From the NCBI GenBank assembly GCA_002633005.1, contig NMRA01000082.1, positions 598,576 to 662,575 of the forward strand: 64,000 nucleotides of DNA, in the 5' to 3' direction. The notes below the pieces were generated by a model that did not search any database, was not told the origin of the DNA, and worked only from the letters and a program-made list of their open reading frames with translations. A program made the position numbers and the translations under genes. Below are positions 15,201 to 28,600 of the stretch, one piece after another. The first letter of the stretch is position 1; each line of letters opens with the position of its first letter. Origin of the DNA: Phoronis australis. Taxonomy: Eukaryota > Phoronida > Phoronidae.

Positions 15201-16637
15201 GTCCGAATGTTGTTCTCATAAGTCTTTTTTCCACCAGGAAAATGTTCGCTGCACACACGATGGCCCCTAGGCAATTACATCGCACTGGATGCCGCAGGCA
15301 TTCAGGGGCGATAGCACATCCTCACAAAAAGTTACTCATTTCAAAATACAGCAAATAAAATCAAATGAACCATACATATAGGAACACGGAGTTATAATTA
15401 ACACATACCACGACTTTGGATACAATTTAGTCAGCAAAACTTGAACAAATCGATGAAAATCTGTCGCGGTTTGCTCGAGTTTCTCTCAGTTACCGGGTGC
15501 CATTTTGAGGAAGTTACGTGAAATTACGCATGTTGACGAATAAAAAGTCCAAGGGACACACATCTTACAAGTTTCACCCGATACCTTCTCATGCTATTTT
15601 ACAAGTGTCGCGCGCTAGCGTCACGCGCTTCGCTCAGTCTCGCGCTAACCTTTGCCTAACTCACGTGATTCAGTTGACATGCTTTGTGGTTATCGCGCAC
15701 GCGGTGATAAAATTAACGGCAACCAAAAAAGTGAAGTTGTAATTCTTCACCAAAGTCAACTTAATTCTCACAACTAAGCTTCATCAAAGATATGTGTAGA
15801 AGTAGAAAGGACCAATGATGAAAGTAAGTGTTTTTTAAAGTTTTAATTGTAGATTGTATTTTTGACGAGGTGAAAACTCGAAATCGGTATCCCAAATCCG
15901 GTCACGGCCAGTTTAAAATACACTGTAGTAACGAAATGAATACAGAAAGCGAATGGAAGTATTGTAGCCCCTATATGGCCAACCGAGGGGCTACGTGTTG
16001 CCTACTAGATGGCCCTGCGTTGGTTTGAATGCGCTAAATCTCCCCTTACTCCTAGCTCTTCTAATGTTGTTTATCCATTTTTCACGAAGTTCTTGGTTTG
16101 CAAGGAACACACAAAAACTCAGATTTTTATCTCTCTTGTTGTTTTTGAAGCAGCCAGGAACACAACAGGTGTATCCGCCGTAAGTTTTCTTCGCGCTCAT
16201 ACCGCGTATTATGCTTGATACTATGGCCGCTTTCGGAATCCTGACCACAGCACCCGCAATGCACCATATTAACCTAATTTCAATATGGCGTCGCTGCAAA
16301 TCCGCTATTGTTAAAGCTCTCAATTACATTATTATTAAACAGTAGTCCCAACCTTGATCATGTTTTCAATGGATTCCTCCTAAGCAACGTTAGCAAATTT
16401 TTATGTACCGTTTATAAATATTGTAGCTTCTGATTTCCAAACAAGAATCTGTACATGTTTTTGTTTTTATATGTTCTCAATAGCATATCTAAATATTTGA
16501 ATATTTATATTAGATACTACTTAAATGTATGTACCTCTATGTATATTAGTTTCATCTATGAATTGTCTTCAACACAGATATAATGCTACACGATTTCTGG
16601 ATTTGTCATTATTTCTTTGAATGTTCTGTGTATTCTT

Positions 16638-16690
<53 letters not shown>

Positions 16691-19600
16691 TTTAAAAAAA
16701 TGTAAGCTGAACTGCAGTGTGTTTTTGAGGTAATGTTCTAGTTGCAGAAATTACAGAAAAATAGTCTCACTTGTTACAGTTACCTTGATCACATTCGTCC
16801 TTCTAAAGGCCACCGGGTTATCAACCAAGTCAATGAGTGAAGCGCTACGTTCCTGGAACACCAAGCTCTACAAAGGTTTAGTTAAAGTATTCGACGATAA
16901 CGGCGACGTTGTTTGCACCATCGTCACGCAAGAACCAAACATCCTTCCAGAGATTATCGACCCTGCAGTTATAGACAAACGTGGGTTTCGTTAACGTTGC
17001 GAAACACGCTTACATTCCTGGTACCACTGGGCGAAACTTGTTATAAAAAGCGAATCCGTTGTCGTTGGGACTTTGTTGGGGCCTGTATTGAGACGAGAGA
17101 ACTCACAACTCCTGTCGTGTTTCCTCCGATATTTTTGCCCTTCGACCCGTTGTCTTGACCATTAATGCCACACAGTTCATTCTTATTATGGCAGTTTGAA
17201 ATGGTGCAGAATTATGCTCATGTAGTAGTATATCTGTGTATTGAGTCAAAAAATCTACAAAATTGTAGACTTCCTCTTGGAATTGTATATATTTCCGTAA
17301 AGTAGAAAGCCTGTAAGATTTGTTGTTGAATTTTCAACAGAATTAGAATAAGTCAGGTTTTTTTCTACGTAGACGCAGGTTTTTAGCGTCCGGTGCTAAC
17401 ACCTTTCGATGCAACGATAGACTGATGGCTGGTTCGAGTAAATCAATTTATTAATCTCAACGGTACGTTCACAAGCCTACTCAAACAAAACATCCTACAT
17501 AATGTCCGTTTCTATGCTCCATCAATTGCTGCGAATCCTTGATTTGTGATGAACTCATGAGACACTTTAGCAACTGTCACACTCGTTGGTTCAATAAGCT
17601 GTTGTCACTATGTAATGTAGCCGTCTCTTTATTGACTAGTGTCGTGCAGTAGTAGTAGTATTTATTTATTATAGTGACAAGTACAATTAAATCAAACAGT
17701 TATAGGTTTAGCATTCGTAAAAAAGATTAATACCCAGCCCAGTTGGGCTTATTAGTCACTTTAACCACACAACTCAGATGTAGGTCTACCATAGATGCGC
17801 CGATTTCTAAGTTCAAAAGTAGAATTGACAAATTTGGCAAATTGCCTAGGGAAATATAGAATAGCAGTTTAACGTATCTAATATACTGAAATCTGCAAAG
17901 TTCGGGATTTGAAGTGAAACATTATTAAACAGAATAGACCTCTGTGGGTTATAAAGAGAACAATCAAAGACAAAATGTAGCTCATCCTCCACAGAACCAG
18001 AATCACAACACAAGCAAAGTTTTTCACTTACAGGAGTGTTTACATGTACATAACGACCAGTTTGTAAGTGCACTGGGAGATTTCCTGCTCTAAGCTGAGC
18101 CAGAAGGGAACGCTTGCAAGGAGATAGAATAATATTTACGTACGGCTCAGTTAAAAACTCGTGCTTAAATAAAATGTATGTTATTAACTTGGGTTTTGAT
18201 TCAACAGATTCAGTTCAATCATTTTTCGCATATTCAAATAGTTTATTTCTTGCGTCTACTATGTTACAAGTAGTCAAATTTTGAAAACAGGGTTTCATGT
18301 AAATTATGTTGAACAAATTTCTGATTCAGTCTATCCAACTCTTTCTACCAACAGGCTAGTCATATAGAAACACCTTGTTCAGTAACTTATCACCACCTTT
18401 GGTTACTATTTTTTTCCAAAGACGTAGCATATTCAATTTAAATCTATTTCCGGTGGAGTCCCACCCCATATCGCCACTAACAGCATGGGGTGGCTGTAAA
18501 TCGGTTGACCCCTAAATAAAAACGGATAGCTCTGTTTTGAATATTTTCATCATTACCAAAATTTTTGTAACACAAATAGATGGCTCGTACTTCAAAACTG
18601 GTGCCACATACGAATTAAATAATGTTTTAAACGTTTCGAATCCTAAATTCTTGTTATCACGGAATGTTGAGCATATCTTTCCTAACGCTCTACCACACTC
18701 TTCAGGTAACGTATTCAAATTTTGCTTGAAGTCAAGGTGTTGATCCAGAATACAGCCTAAATATTTGTATGAGGATTTAGAACTGAAAATCAATTCAAAA
18801 TAGCCTCTAGGCACAGACTTAGGTCGAAAATGGACAACATTAGTTTTTGCCATAATTACTGATTCTCTTCCTTGATACTGACTTTAATTGAACTTCAGCT
18901 CCAACTTAACTCACTTAAGTAGTCTCGGTATTTGTAGTCGCTTGCAGTCATCTGGAACTGTTCACCAATTAAAGACAATTCTGGAATCAGTCCAATCACT
19001 CTACCAACATATACTAGGCTCTACAATGTTCCAGACTACATTGGTCACTAGCATACACGTACTGGACACTTTTAGAATGTTCCCCAATATTATGTTGTAA
19101 CCAAAGTACATCATTCCTGTCCTGATCTCATTGAGCGTGCCAACATATAACCTATTAAACCGAGACCAGTGTCAGTCGACTCCTGACAGAATCAGTATCA
19201 GAAATGTTCATTTTACATGCGTGTGGGCCTTGGCTTCATAATACAGCTTACGCTACAACTTAAAAATGATAAAAGTTCCACTCTTAGCATTGCATTTGCT
19301 GTTAAAAATAACGCTAGGCTGTTACATGTAGTTCAAAAAGATCTCTACGCACATCATCGAGAACAGGCCATTCACCTTAAAACGAATCTCGTTGTCAATT
19401 TGACCAGTATTGCTGCATATTGTAACACTAAAGTAGAAATCTATGAGGCTTACTCTTCTATCCCTATTAGATGCCTGTTTTTACAAAAATTTTCTAAGCG
19501 CGCTAAATTTTCGTAGACAAGCAATTGCAGTGTCTCCAATCAACACGAGATGGTCCGAAAAATCAACCACACAGTCAGCATTAGCACAGATTCCTCTGTC

Positions 19601-22600
19601 ACCATGTTCTTTAAATCAGTTAACAAACCACTGACAAACATAGAAACTAGCAATGTTCTTAGACTGCATTCGTTCCTGACATCGGTTTTGCAACTAGAAT
19701 TCGTAGTCATATGACAGCGTAATTTAACAGAAGACTCAACATCGTGGTAAATTTTGTGCAGTATCTTGTACATTTTGCACGCACGCATAAAGCGAAGGGA
19801 AGCCGTAACGCTGTCAAATGCTTTGTTGAAATCAACGCATACACACTGAACGTTTCCTCATACTTTTGTTAAGTATTTCAGAATCAAGCTTTGAAGTGCA
19901 AGTGTTGTCTTGTGTTAAATATCCTGCGCGTAAAGTAGCTTGTTTCCCTAATTATTTAAACTCACGTAATCCTATTTCTTTTAATAAAATCCGGGAAAAC
20001 GGAAAGGTAAATTCACAGCAAAACAACGAAATCAATCCCACAGCATATTTCTTTTGTTTTAAAAATTCAGGGTAGAACCTCAAAACACTCTTTTAGTTTT
20101 CTTAATCATCATTCTGTCTTGGTGACCTTTGATTTTTGTTTTCACACAGACAAAAAAGTCCAAAATTTCGATAGCTTCTCACGCAAAATGGAACATTTCA
20201 AAAACAACAACATTTTAGAGAAGAATGGATGATATTTCGAAGTCAATCAAATTTGGGAATTTTACTAGGTCCTACGTAAATTGAAAGGGACAGTATAATG
20301 GACAAAAGAAAGTGATTTCCGAATCTCCCTTAGCTCGCAGCCCAAACTGGAATCACCGCAGTTGCAGTATGATGCTCTGCTGACTGAGCTAAATCTCACG
20401 CAACATTGCTTAAATTTAATGTCAGTGCACGTCGTAATGTACAACGGATTAGTTAGGAATTCCATTGTCATTACAGAATTAAACCACAACCCACTGTCTG
20501 TATTATTTATTGAATCATGCATAGTCTAAAAAGACCGAAAAACGTGTTTTTTGCCCACAAGTATGACGTATAACAACGTTAGTATGAGTTCCTATGAATA
20601 ATAAAGATACAATAAGATATCCAATAAACTTAACGGTCGTGTGTCTTTCATTTAGTTGCTAAAGTGAAAACGTCGTTCACTGTGAAGTGCGACGCTGTTG
20701 GGACGAAAGAACTGAGAGGCTTCGTCAGGAAATCGTTATCAAAAGCTCTTGAAGTTGCTGAAACGCGACTGAATCCGATCGAGACATCGAGCAAGGGTGA
20801 CGGTAAGCCTAGGATTTTGAAAGTGCATCGTTTCATTGCAATATACGTACATGTATGCCCTGCCCATGTTAAAGAACTTAAAACCATCATTTACATTGCA
20901 CATTTTTGACAAGGCCTTACAACGCTTTGCATCGATGAGCTTAGTACGCATTCCTGCAGTTGGAAAACACGCCTTCCTCAGCCTATATTTCGAAAATGCC
21001 CCAGTCTTCTTAATTTGCTCGAGTTTGGTATGTAAGCTTTCAGATCGTTATTCCATACACGTTAACAGGATCACTGCACTGCGCATGTGAAGATTCAACT
21101 TCTATATTCACCAGTAATTTCTACCTATTTACGCTTCATTCAACCTACTGTTGTGTTTTTTACCGTTTTGTTGATGCGAACAGTAACTGCATGTACGCAA
21201 GACTATTGATTCCTGGAATGCTCCCTTTTCAGTGCACCACGTGTCGGTGACTATTTTACCACCCACTGCTTTTTCAAAGAAGAAATCGAGCAAATTTGTT
21301 GAGGAATTGACTAGCCTATTGTTCTACGGAGAACTGGTGATAAAAGACAAGTTCACGAAAGTCTGTGAAACGGATCAGGGAATCATCACTGTTGAACCTG
21401 TTGGACCGGATCCAGGAAACGTAAAAGAAGGTCAGATTTTGAGCAAAGTGTAACTGCAAGCGTGTTTGATTGTGACGTCAGGATAGTTTACATTTGGTCG
21501 AGTGTATTCGAAAATGATAACTTAGAACATATCAAACGTCCCACTAATTATTGAGGCAAATTGTCTGAAGTGTATTTTGCTGCAATCTTCATGCTTTTGA
21601 TTCGTCTAGAAAAATGCAATTTACTTTTTATTCGTCTACAAAAATTATGGTTAGATATAATCGGCGTTGCGTCCGCCCGTCATACATAAAGCCGAAATTT
21701 GTCAAATGCAAAACAAGATGGAATCGCCTCGCATTTGCGAACAATAGTGCCAGCGCGGCCCGGGTGGGAATTGGCTTCATGTCCCCAGCTCATTGGTGAA
21801 AAGCTTTTTCCGACCAAATCTAACTGTAATTTCGCATTTCCGTGTTCTTTGAAAAGTGCCCCAGGTTGAAAATTACTTGAATTCACCTCCTGAAAAGCGT
21901 TGCATATGCACACATCGACTGATACATGTACACCTGAAGCACACTAAGAAATAATAATGTTTAGGAACTGAATTGCCGGGTAGAGTGATTACGAAGGCAC
22001 CGGCCGAAGATACAATGGATAGAACCACGTAATGAGCATAATAAGGCCTGGGGCACATCATCTTAGAAGCAGTTGGCTTGGAGATTGAAATGACTCATGG
22101 TTTAAAGACGGCCTCCTCTTTAAACTGGGATTGTTGGCACTGCAATCGATTTTTCCTTAGAAAATACAGTTTCCGTTAACACTCAAAGCCAATTCAGCAT
22201 TGCAGTGAATCCAAACATTCTTAAATTGAGGATATTCTTTTTGATAGCCAAACAGCAAATATCAGATCGTGTAATTTGATGAAGAACTAATATTATATTT
22301 TTTTCTTTAAATTTTAGCGTTTAATTTAATATTTTCAATTAAAATGCTTACGATATATCAAGTAACACAAACGTTGAATCAATGTAATGCAAGTTGTTAA
22401 AACGTTTATTTATAACATCGAGAATTAAACCAGTGTCATCATTGTATTTAATGGTGATTTCAGAAAACAACGTGCCTTTAATTCAGACTTACGAACTATT
22501 CGTAAATAGTTTATTTAAACTAACGGGCGACAAGTTGGCAATAACTTCAATAAGTACAAGTGTATCGAATACTTCCAGACTTAACTGCCAGGCCACTGTT

Positions 22601-25600
22601 ATAAACTCAAAAAGTGATCTTAAATTTGCACATTTTTGCGAAAAGTAAGCTGACAAGATGCATCTTATGAAAGCACAGTATCACGCCTTATTATCTTCAT
22701 ATTATATTCTATGTCGGGTTTGCACACGTAACTGAACGACTTTCATGGAAACGTGTAAACACTTGGACTCAATAAAATACACCGATTTTGAGATTTCTCC
22801 AGGGTAGTCTCGTGATAACCCACCTGCGGCCCACGACTTTAATTGTATACCTTAAATTTAACATCTGAACTCCAATCCAAACTTTACTTTGATAGCTTAA
22901 GTTATACAGTGAACATAGCATAATTAAATGCCTGTATGTACTCCGCTAATCTAAACTGCAAACTGGACTTCGAATTCGAGACTTCAAATTAAAGGTCCGC
23001 TTATACAAACCTAAACTATATGAATTAAAATGTCGTGAATGAGCAAGCTACAGTCTTAAAAAAGGTAAAAAATAAACCACGTTGATTTTTGAGTCACGAA
23101 CGTGAATTTCAAACAATAGTCCGGTTCAATTTGCTCTTGGTTTGACATGCGCAGACGTGAACTTCACGTGAACGGGGACCATTATGCCCACAGACGATGA
23201 CGTCAATGTTGATGGCTAGTTCCACACAATGTCATGTGACTAAAATGTGATTCTGTTTTAGGAAAAGATAACAAAGTAGTTATTTCACTGGAGTGCGATT
23301 CCAAGGCATTCGACAGCAAAGAACAACTCGCCACCGACGCACTTGTAGAAACCATGCGTGTACACAGAGACAGGATAAAAGAGTTGAAGTTTCACGGAAG
23401 TGGCGCAAGTAAGTCTGTGTCCATTCCATATTATTGCATTGTCGATTTGCTTGATGCACTTGACTCAAATGTATACAACACCGTTTAAACACCAACATAA
23501 AAAGAGATGTTGCTTATTTTTAGTAGCAGACGCTACATGTGTGAACGGAGGCGGTTTCGAAGTGATGTGTTGACGTCTCCATGGGTGGACGGGTATCGTG
23601 GCAGGTTGCACGATATGGCCGAGATCAAGCCGTGCATTCTTTGAAATGAATAATTTGACAATGATGTATCTGCAATGGCTTCACCTTTTTCGTCACGGTC
23701 ACCAACATATTCTCCATTATAGGCTATTAAAAACCATATCATGTACTTGGACAATAGTCTTGTTGCAAGCAAACACGTTACCAGGAGGGGCGGGGTCTAA
23801 ACGTTGCAATGAATAGGAAATTCGCATTTTTGTGTTCTGTTTTGCTTTTTGCCATCTCAATGTAGGTGTCTATTATTCCTTGATCGAGTGTGTCACGAGT
23901 TTTGGATATGACTTGCTCAGTAGTCCAAATTTGCACTTTGTGACCCCTATGATCGTGCAACAAACTCGAGCCAAAAGTCGAAATATCAGTTGCTGGAAAT
24001 TTGGGTTCAGTCACGTTGTACTTGGGCCATCAAGTGTAAATTAGAATAACAAAGACACGAAATGCTAAGAATCATTTCGAGTTCTTTATCGAGTAGAGTT
24101 CCTGGGCCCAATTGTAATTTAAGGGGATCACGTGCCATATTCGTCGTGAGGGTGCAACTCCCGTATGTACAATGTACACGGTACCCTAGATGGCGCATAC
24201 ATTGCAGTACAGAGTCACCTGGGGTTCGATAAATTTCCGTACTCCGTGTCAGTACCTCCGCGTTCTTCAAACGATTGTTCCTGAGTATTGCAAACAAAAA
24301 TGTTTCCAATAGAAATAAAAAATCGGCTTGGCATATTTTTAGCCACGTGGGAGACGATTGGGTGTTTATTTTTATCTGGGCCATGGTAATCGCACGTGAT
24401 TGTAAGATCATTAACGACTGATAGGATGCTTTTTCCTGCGCTTGTTTGAGCCACTGATGAGAAGACTCTTAATTGTGAGCTACACATTGGAGCAATTGTG
24501 TAATCACTACGCATAGAGACACCAAACGTTACCCAGTTCATCAATTTTCTCGAGAAATTAGACATAGATACTCAAACTTATTAACAGTACAATCTGTTCT
24601 TGTATTCACCAAAACGTACTCAACCAAATGTCTCCAAAATCCAGAATAATTCCAGATGATAAATTCCGTGTAGCATCTAAGAAAACATGACCATATTGTT
24701 GCAATCAGTGCCTCAATGGCATATAATCACTGAGTACTCACAGGCATTGGACGACCAGCAAACCCGAGCTCCGGTTGAAAAAACAATTTCGTGAATAATT
24801 TGGAAGCTTCTGTGTTTATACAATACCGCAATATTTGCGAGCTTGTGGTATTGATTGCTAATCATGCGTATTTTTGTCATATCCTCTCTATTCAAAACGA
24901 ACTTGCCTTTTATCATCGTATCTTGTGTGTTAGCAGCAAGTTCCCTACCCTGTCCGGACGCTAGATGGCAGGAAAACTCGATCTGATTGTGTAACATCTC
25001 AGATACAGGGGCGTGGCTTAAATTTCCTTGGGAGGAGCAAATGCATAAATTGTCCATGAAACTAGGTTAAAAGTTACCTTCACACATGGGCAACCCCAAC
25101 AGTGTTAAATGACACGAGAGGCGCAGAGGTAGGGCCTAGTCATGTTTCGATTTTGCGGTAAATGATGAAATACGCCCTTTGGTTGGATGGCTAAAAGTTA
25201 GCTATACATGTATGACAGCGTTTTGTATTCATCTATGACGTTTAATACAGTGTCACATTCCCCGGGTTCTTTGCAGCCGTCACGCAAAAAATGGTTAAGT
25301 TGTGTGATAATATATTCTATTGATTCACATTTATCATTCAATGTCACATCAAGTTTGTTGTTTGCGTAGCTGTCGTGCCATCTAGCGTTCAGGAAGAGAA
25401 CCAGGCAGGGAACCAGCCAGGGCAGTGAATTTGCTGCTTATGTGTTAAATAAATTTCACAGCATTTTCTGGGTGAACTCTCAGTTAGAAAATACATGTTT
25501 GACGTGAAGTGTTCAGTAATTAGGGAATCTGATTTGAGTTTGGTTGTTACATGCCCACGAATATGCGCTACTTTGCACCTTGTAAAGCCAATTTGCTCGA

Positions 25601-28600
25601 AGTCGCCCCAGAAGCTGAGTTCAGTATAAATGAAATTTTGATGCATAAATGAAACCTTTGCATCTACGTTAGTGTGTTTGGTACGTTAATGAAACAAGCA
25701 TTGTTATCTGGTTTTAACAGAAGTGGTTTTGGGATTTACACTTCGACCACCGACGACCACTTCGCCACAGCCGAGTGGAAAAGCACTGGAATGGCTGCAA
25801 GCGGTGGTCAAGGCTAAAGCGTTTATCATCAAAAAGAAAGACGGGACAAATGCTTGTACAGGAACAGAGAGTACCGTCAACCCCATCAGTATGTGTGCTT
25901 CTCTCTTATTCATAATATGCTTACGTCATCACCTAAACGTGTGCTTTTCTTTTCACTGTAAAGGTTTTACGTTACTATGCATGTGTGTGCTTCTCTTTTC
26001 ACTCATCACGTGCTTCTTTTTCATCCATTGACGTCACGAAATTCCAACGGAAAGAACAAACACATATTTCCTCTGATACGATGGTATGGTCTATAATTCA
26101 AATTTAAGGATTTACATCGGGAATTAAAAGCAGAGAAGTGGTCCCGAATGATCCGGTACACTGTGTACAAAGACCTGCAAACTGTACATGAACTCTGCAG
26201 TCCACTTAGGCATAACATTACAGTCCCAAGAATGGTGTAAAGCAGATTTATTTATAAAATAAAGGAAAAAATCCTTTATTGGGTTTGTCTATTGGCAGGA
26301 TTTGGCCATGTTTGGACTAAATAGAACACAATAATGCTAGCAGAAAAAGTAAACTTTTGTAACTACATTATAGGCGTGGGAATGTTTTGATGATTCAAAC
26401 GCGTGTCCGGTTTACCCATGGGGTATACACAACGGGGTACTCAAATACAGCTTCACTCACATAACGAGAAGTTACCCGGAGTTTCCCAATTGTGCATCAG
26501 CCTGTTCTTTTCCAATGGTAATTCATAGGCCCGACGATAATATCTTTTGCATGACTGGAATGTAGACAAAATGCGCTATTTATAAGTAGAGCGACACCTT
26601 TTTGTCACTCTTGTACACCGTACTCCATATGTACGTCCGGGATAGTGGTGCCATTAATCACAGTTCACAATGAAGAACTGATCATAGTTAGTGTTCATGT
26701 TCAATGCGTCCCAGTGCCAAATGTTTACTATTTTCTGGAACCGAACCAAAGCATTTTGTACGTTAAGACCTCAACTCTATATCACAATGCTTAGATTATT
26801 GACAACTTAAACGTTCGTTTTTGAAATACTATCAAACCCCTGAAATACGAGGATGTAGTTGTCAAAATTCTTGGTAATGTCTTCTTGATATCCTGAATGT
26901 TCAAACCACATATGTACATGTGTAATTATTCCCTTGTGCAACCTGTGAAGAGTGCCCGGATGGATTCTGGGGAGAAAATTGTAAAAATCCATGCAACTGC
27001 GAAAACGATGCGCCATGTGAAAACACCATAACGGGTGATTGTGCGGGAGGCAACTGCAAGAAGCGATTCAAGGGTCCCGGATGTGCTACTAGTGAGTAAA
27101 TTGTGTTCTTTTACTTAAAGTGCTTAAACGACATGGATTCCTACTGTAGCTTGCGAGTAATGAAATGATTGGATGAGTCAGGGAGCATTGCCAACGATCT
27201 CCACTAGCTAGACAATCTTTGCCACGTGGAATAATCGTGTACTCGACTAATGGACTGCGGTTGATTTAGTATCTAGCAAGTTGTGTTTCAAAGAGCAGTT
27301 TGGTGTCATGGGCTCAAGTATTCAGTAGTGCTTTTCGGGACTGATAGTCAGCTTCATGCTGAAATGTCAACTTCTGGGTGGGATACACGATTGAATCTGG
27401 TAATAATACTGTAATTGTTTTGTCACTCCTTGGCCCACAGTTTCATCAATCTGTGATGGGTGTTTGAGAGAAAAAAAACTTATATTTTACCATTTGGAAC
27501 CATGGGAAATTTTCTTTCTGAGTTATTTCGCCACTAAATGGTATTCTGTCGTTCGTTGTTGGCCTGCAACCGCCCGGCCGTAATGGAAGTCGCGGAGACT
27601 ACCGGTATCTTAGTTTCCATTTAAGTTTGTTTCCGATATTTTCACAACTTTAATAGTCAGGATATTCTAACTGCATACATGTAGCAATTGTATTCAATTA
27701 TTTTGATATTGCATCTTCGTCATTATGTTTAAACCGTTTGTTAACCAGATATAGTCGCCATAGCCGCCCTTGTTATTAAATCGTTGGCACAGGACTGTGG
27801 CTAGTCCGTAATTTTATGCAAGTGAAACTATCTTTGTATGCATACGGAATTCATGATTTGAAACATTTATTCCGGTAAAACAGCCGTCGACAGCATGTCT
27901 TCGCCGTTCGCAAGTACTGGTCGCGTTTCGCACCCGGTGTCTACGGTGGGACTTGAGCCCCGGTTGCACGAGCGACGGTCAAGCATCTAAACCATTCGGC
28001 CAAGGGGCGATTGCATCTGGGCAAGTGACTTAGATAGGCTTTATGTGACTGTACGTGACGTCACAACCGGAACTCACACAACACAACTCCCCCTTCCTTG
28101 AAATAGGCGCGTTCCTTGGCTTTTAGATCTCAGCAACACCCTAGCCTCCTGGAATTTGACCTCAGCAACTCTTTGTGTTGTGAATCCACCACTCTCCGCT
28201 TCACTGCTTAGAGTTTATCGTAGATTTTTCCTTAGTTGGTCGTCAATGGAGAAAATTTCCGTGTCTCCGGTGGGACTTGAACCCAGGTTGCAGCAGCGAC
28301 GGTCAAGCATCTAAACCATTCTGCCAAGAGGCAATTGCCGCTTGGCAAGTGACTTAGAGAGTCTTTATCTGACTGTACGTGTCGTCACAAACGGAACTCA
28401 CATTTCACAACACAGGTCCGAGTCCGGTAAAATAATGTCTGTCAAAATGCATTTGCTACACTTTGTCAACTATTTGAATACAAAATCTCACTATTTTGAT
28501 TTTATTAATATTGAGGTCCACGATCGATTATTTTATCCACGTTTGTAGGCTGGTAACACACACTGCTCCAGCCTGCGCTCTTGAGCCTGGGTTCCTGAAT

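Larger units (their letters stand above)
11730..16433 (+). mobile_element. CR1-like (APE-type) non-LTR retrotransposon remnant, interrupted
   Basis: In the D3A-D3B intron of M1. In order on the + strand: a 2A-like peptide, apurinic-endonuclease pieces (LSET, GDFNAR, CDHHSIE), reverse-transcriptase pieces, and a C-terminal tail that resumes at 16311 after the insert 14821-16310 and stops at 16431. Many frameshifts and stops make it dead. The left edge is uncertain; 11379-11730 may be its 5' region. The clade (CR1/Jockey group) is judged from the GVPQxSVLGPLLF motif and the overall order. Confidence 0.8.
1330..25888 (+). repeat. Module M1 of the tandem 13-exon protein module
   Basis: First of three tandem copies (13 exons, 691 codons, 24.6 kb with introns). 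It is the most diverged in EGF-a to D4B, yet its last exon (D5B) matches that of M2 at about 50 of 56 residues (hand count). Its length is inflated by mobile elements in the D3A-D3B and D3B-D4A introns. Confidence 0.85.

Noticed and set aside
24007-24411. 134-codon open frame on the - strand
   Set aside because: No recognisable motif, and no paralogous counterpart in the M2 or M3 introns; chance length for this intron.
27937-28010. A tRNA gene on the - strand
   Set aside because: The A and B boxes are present but the acceptor stem does not pair; the repeat nature points to a SINE.
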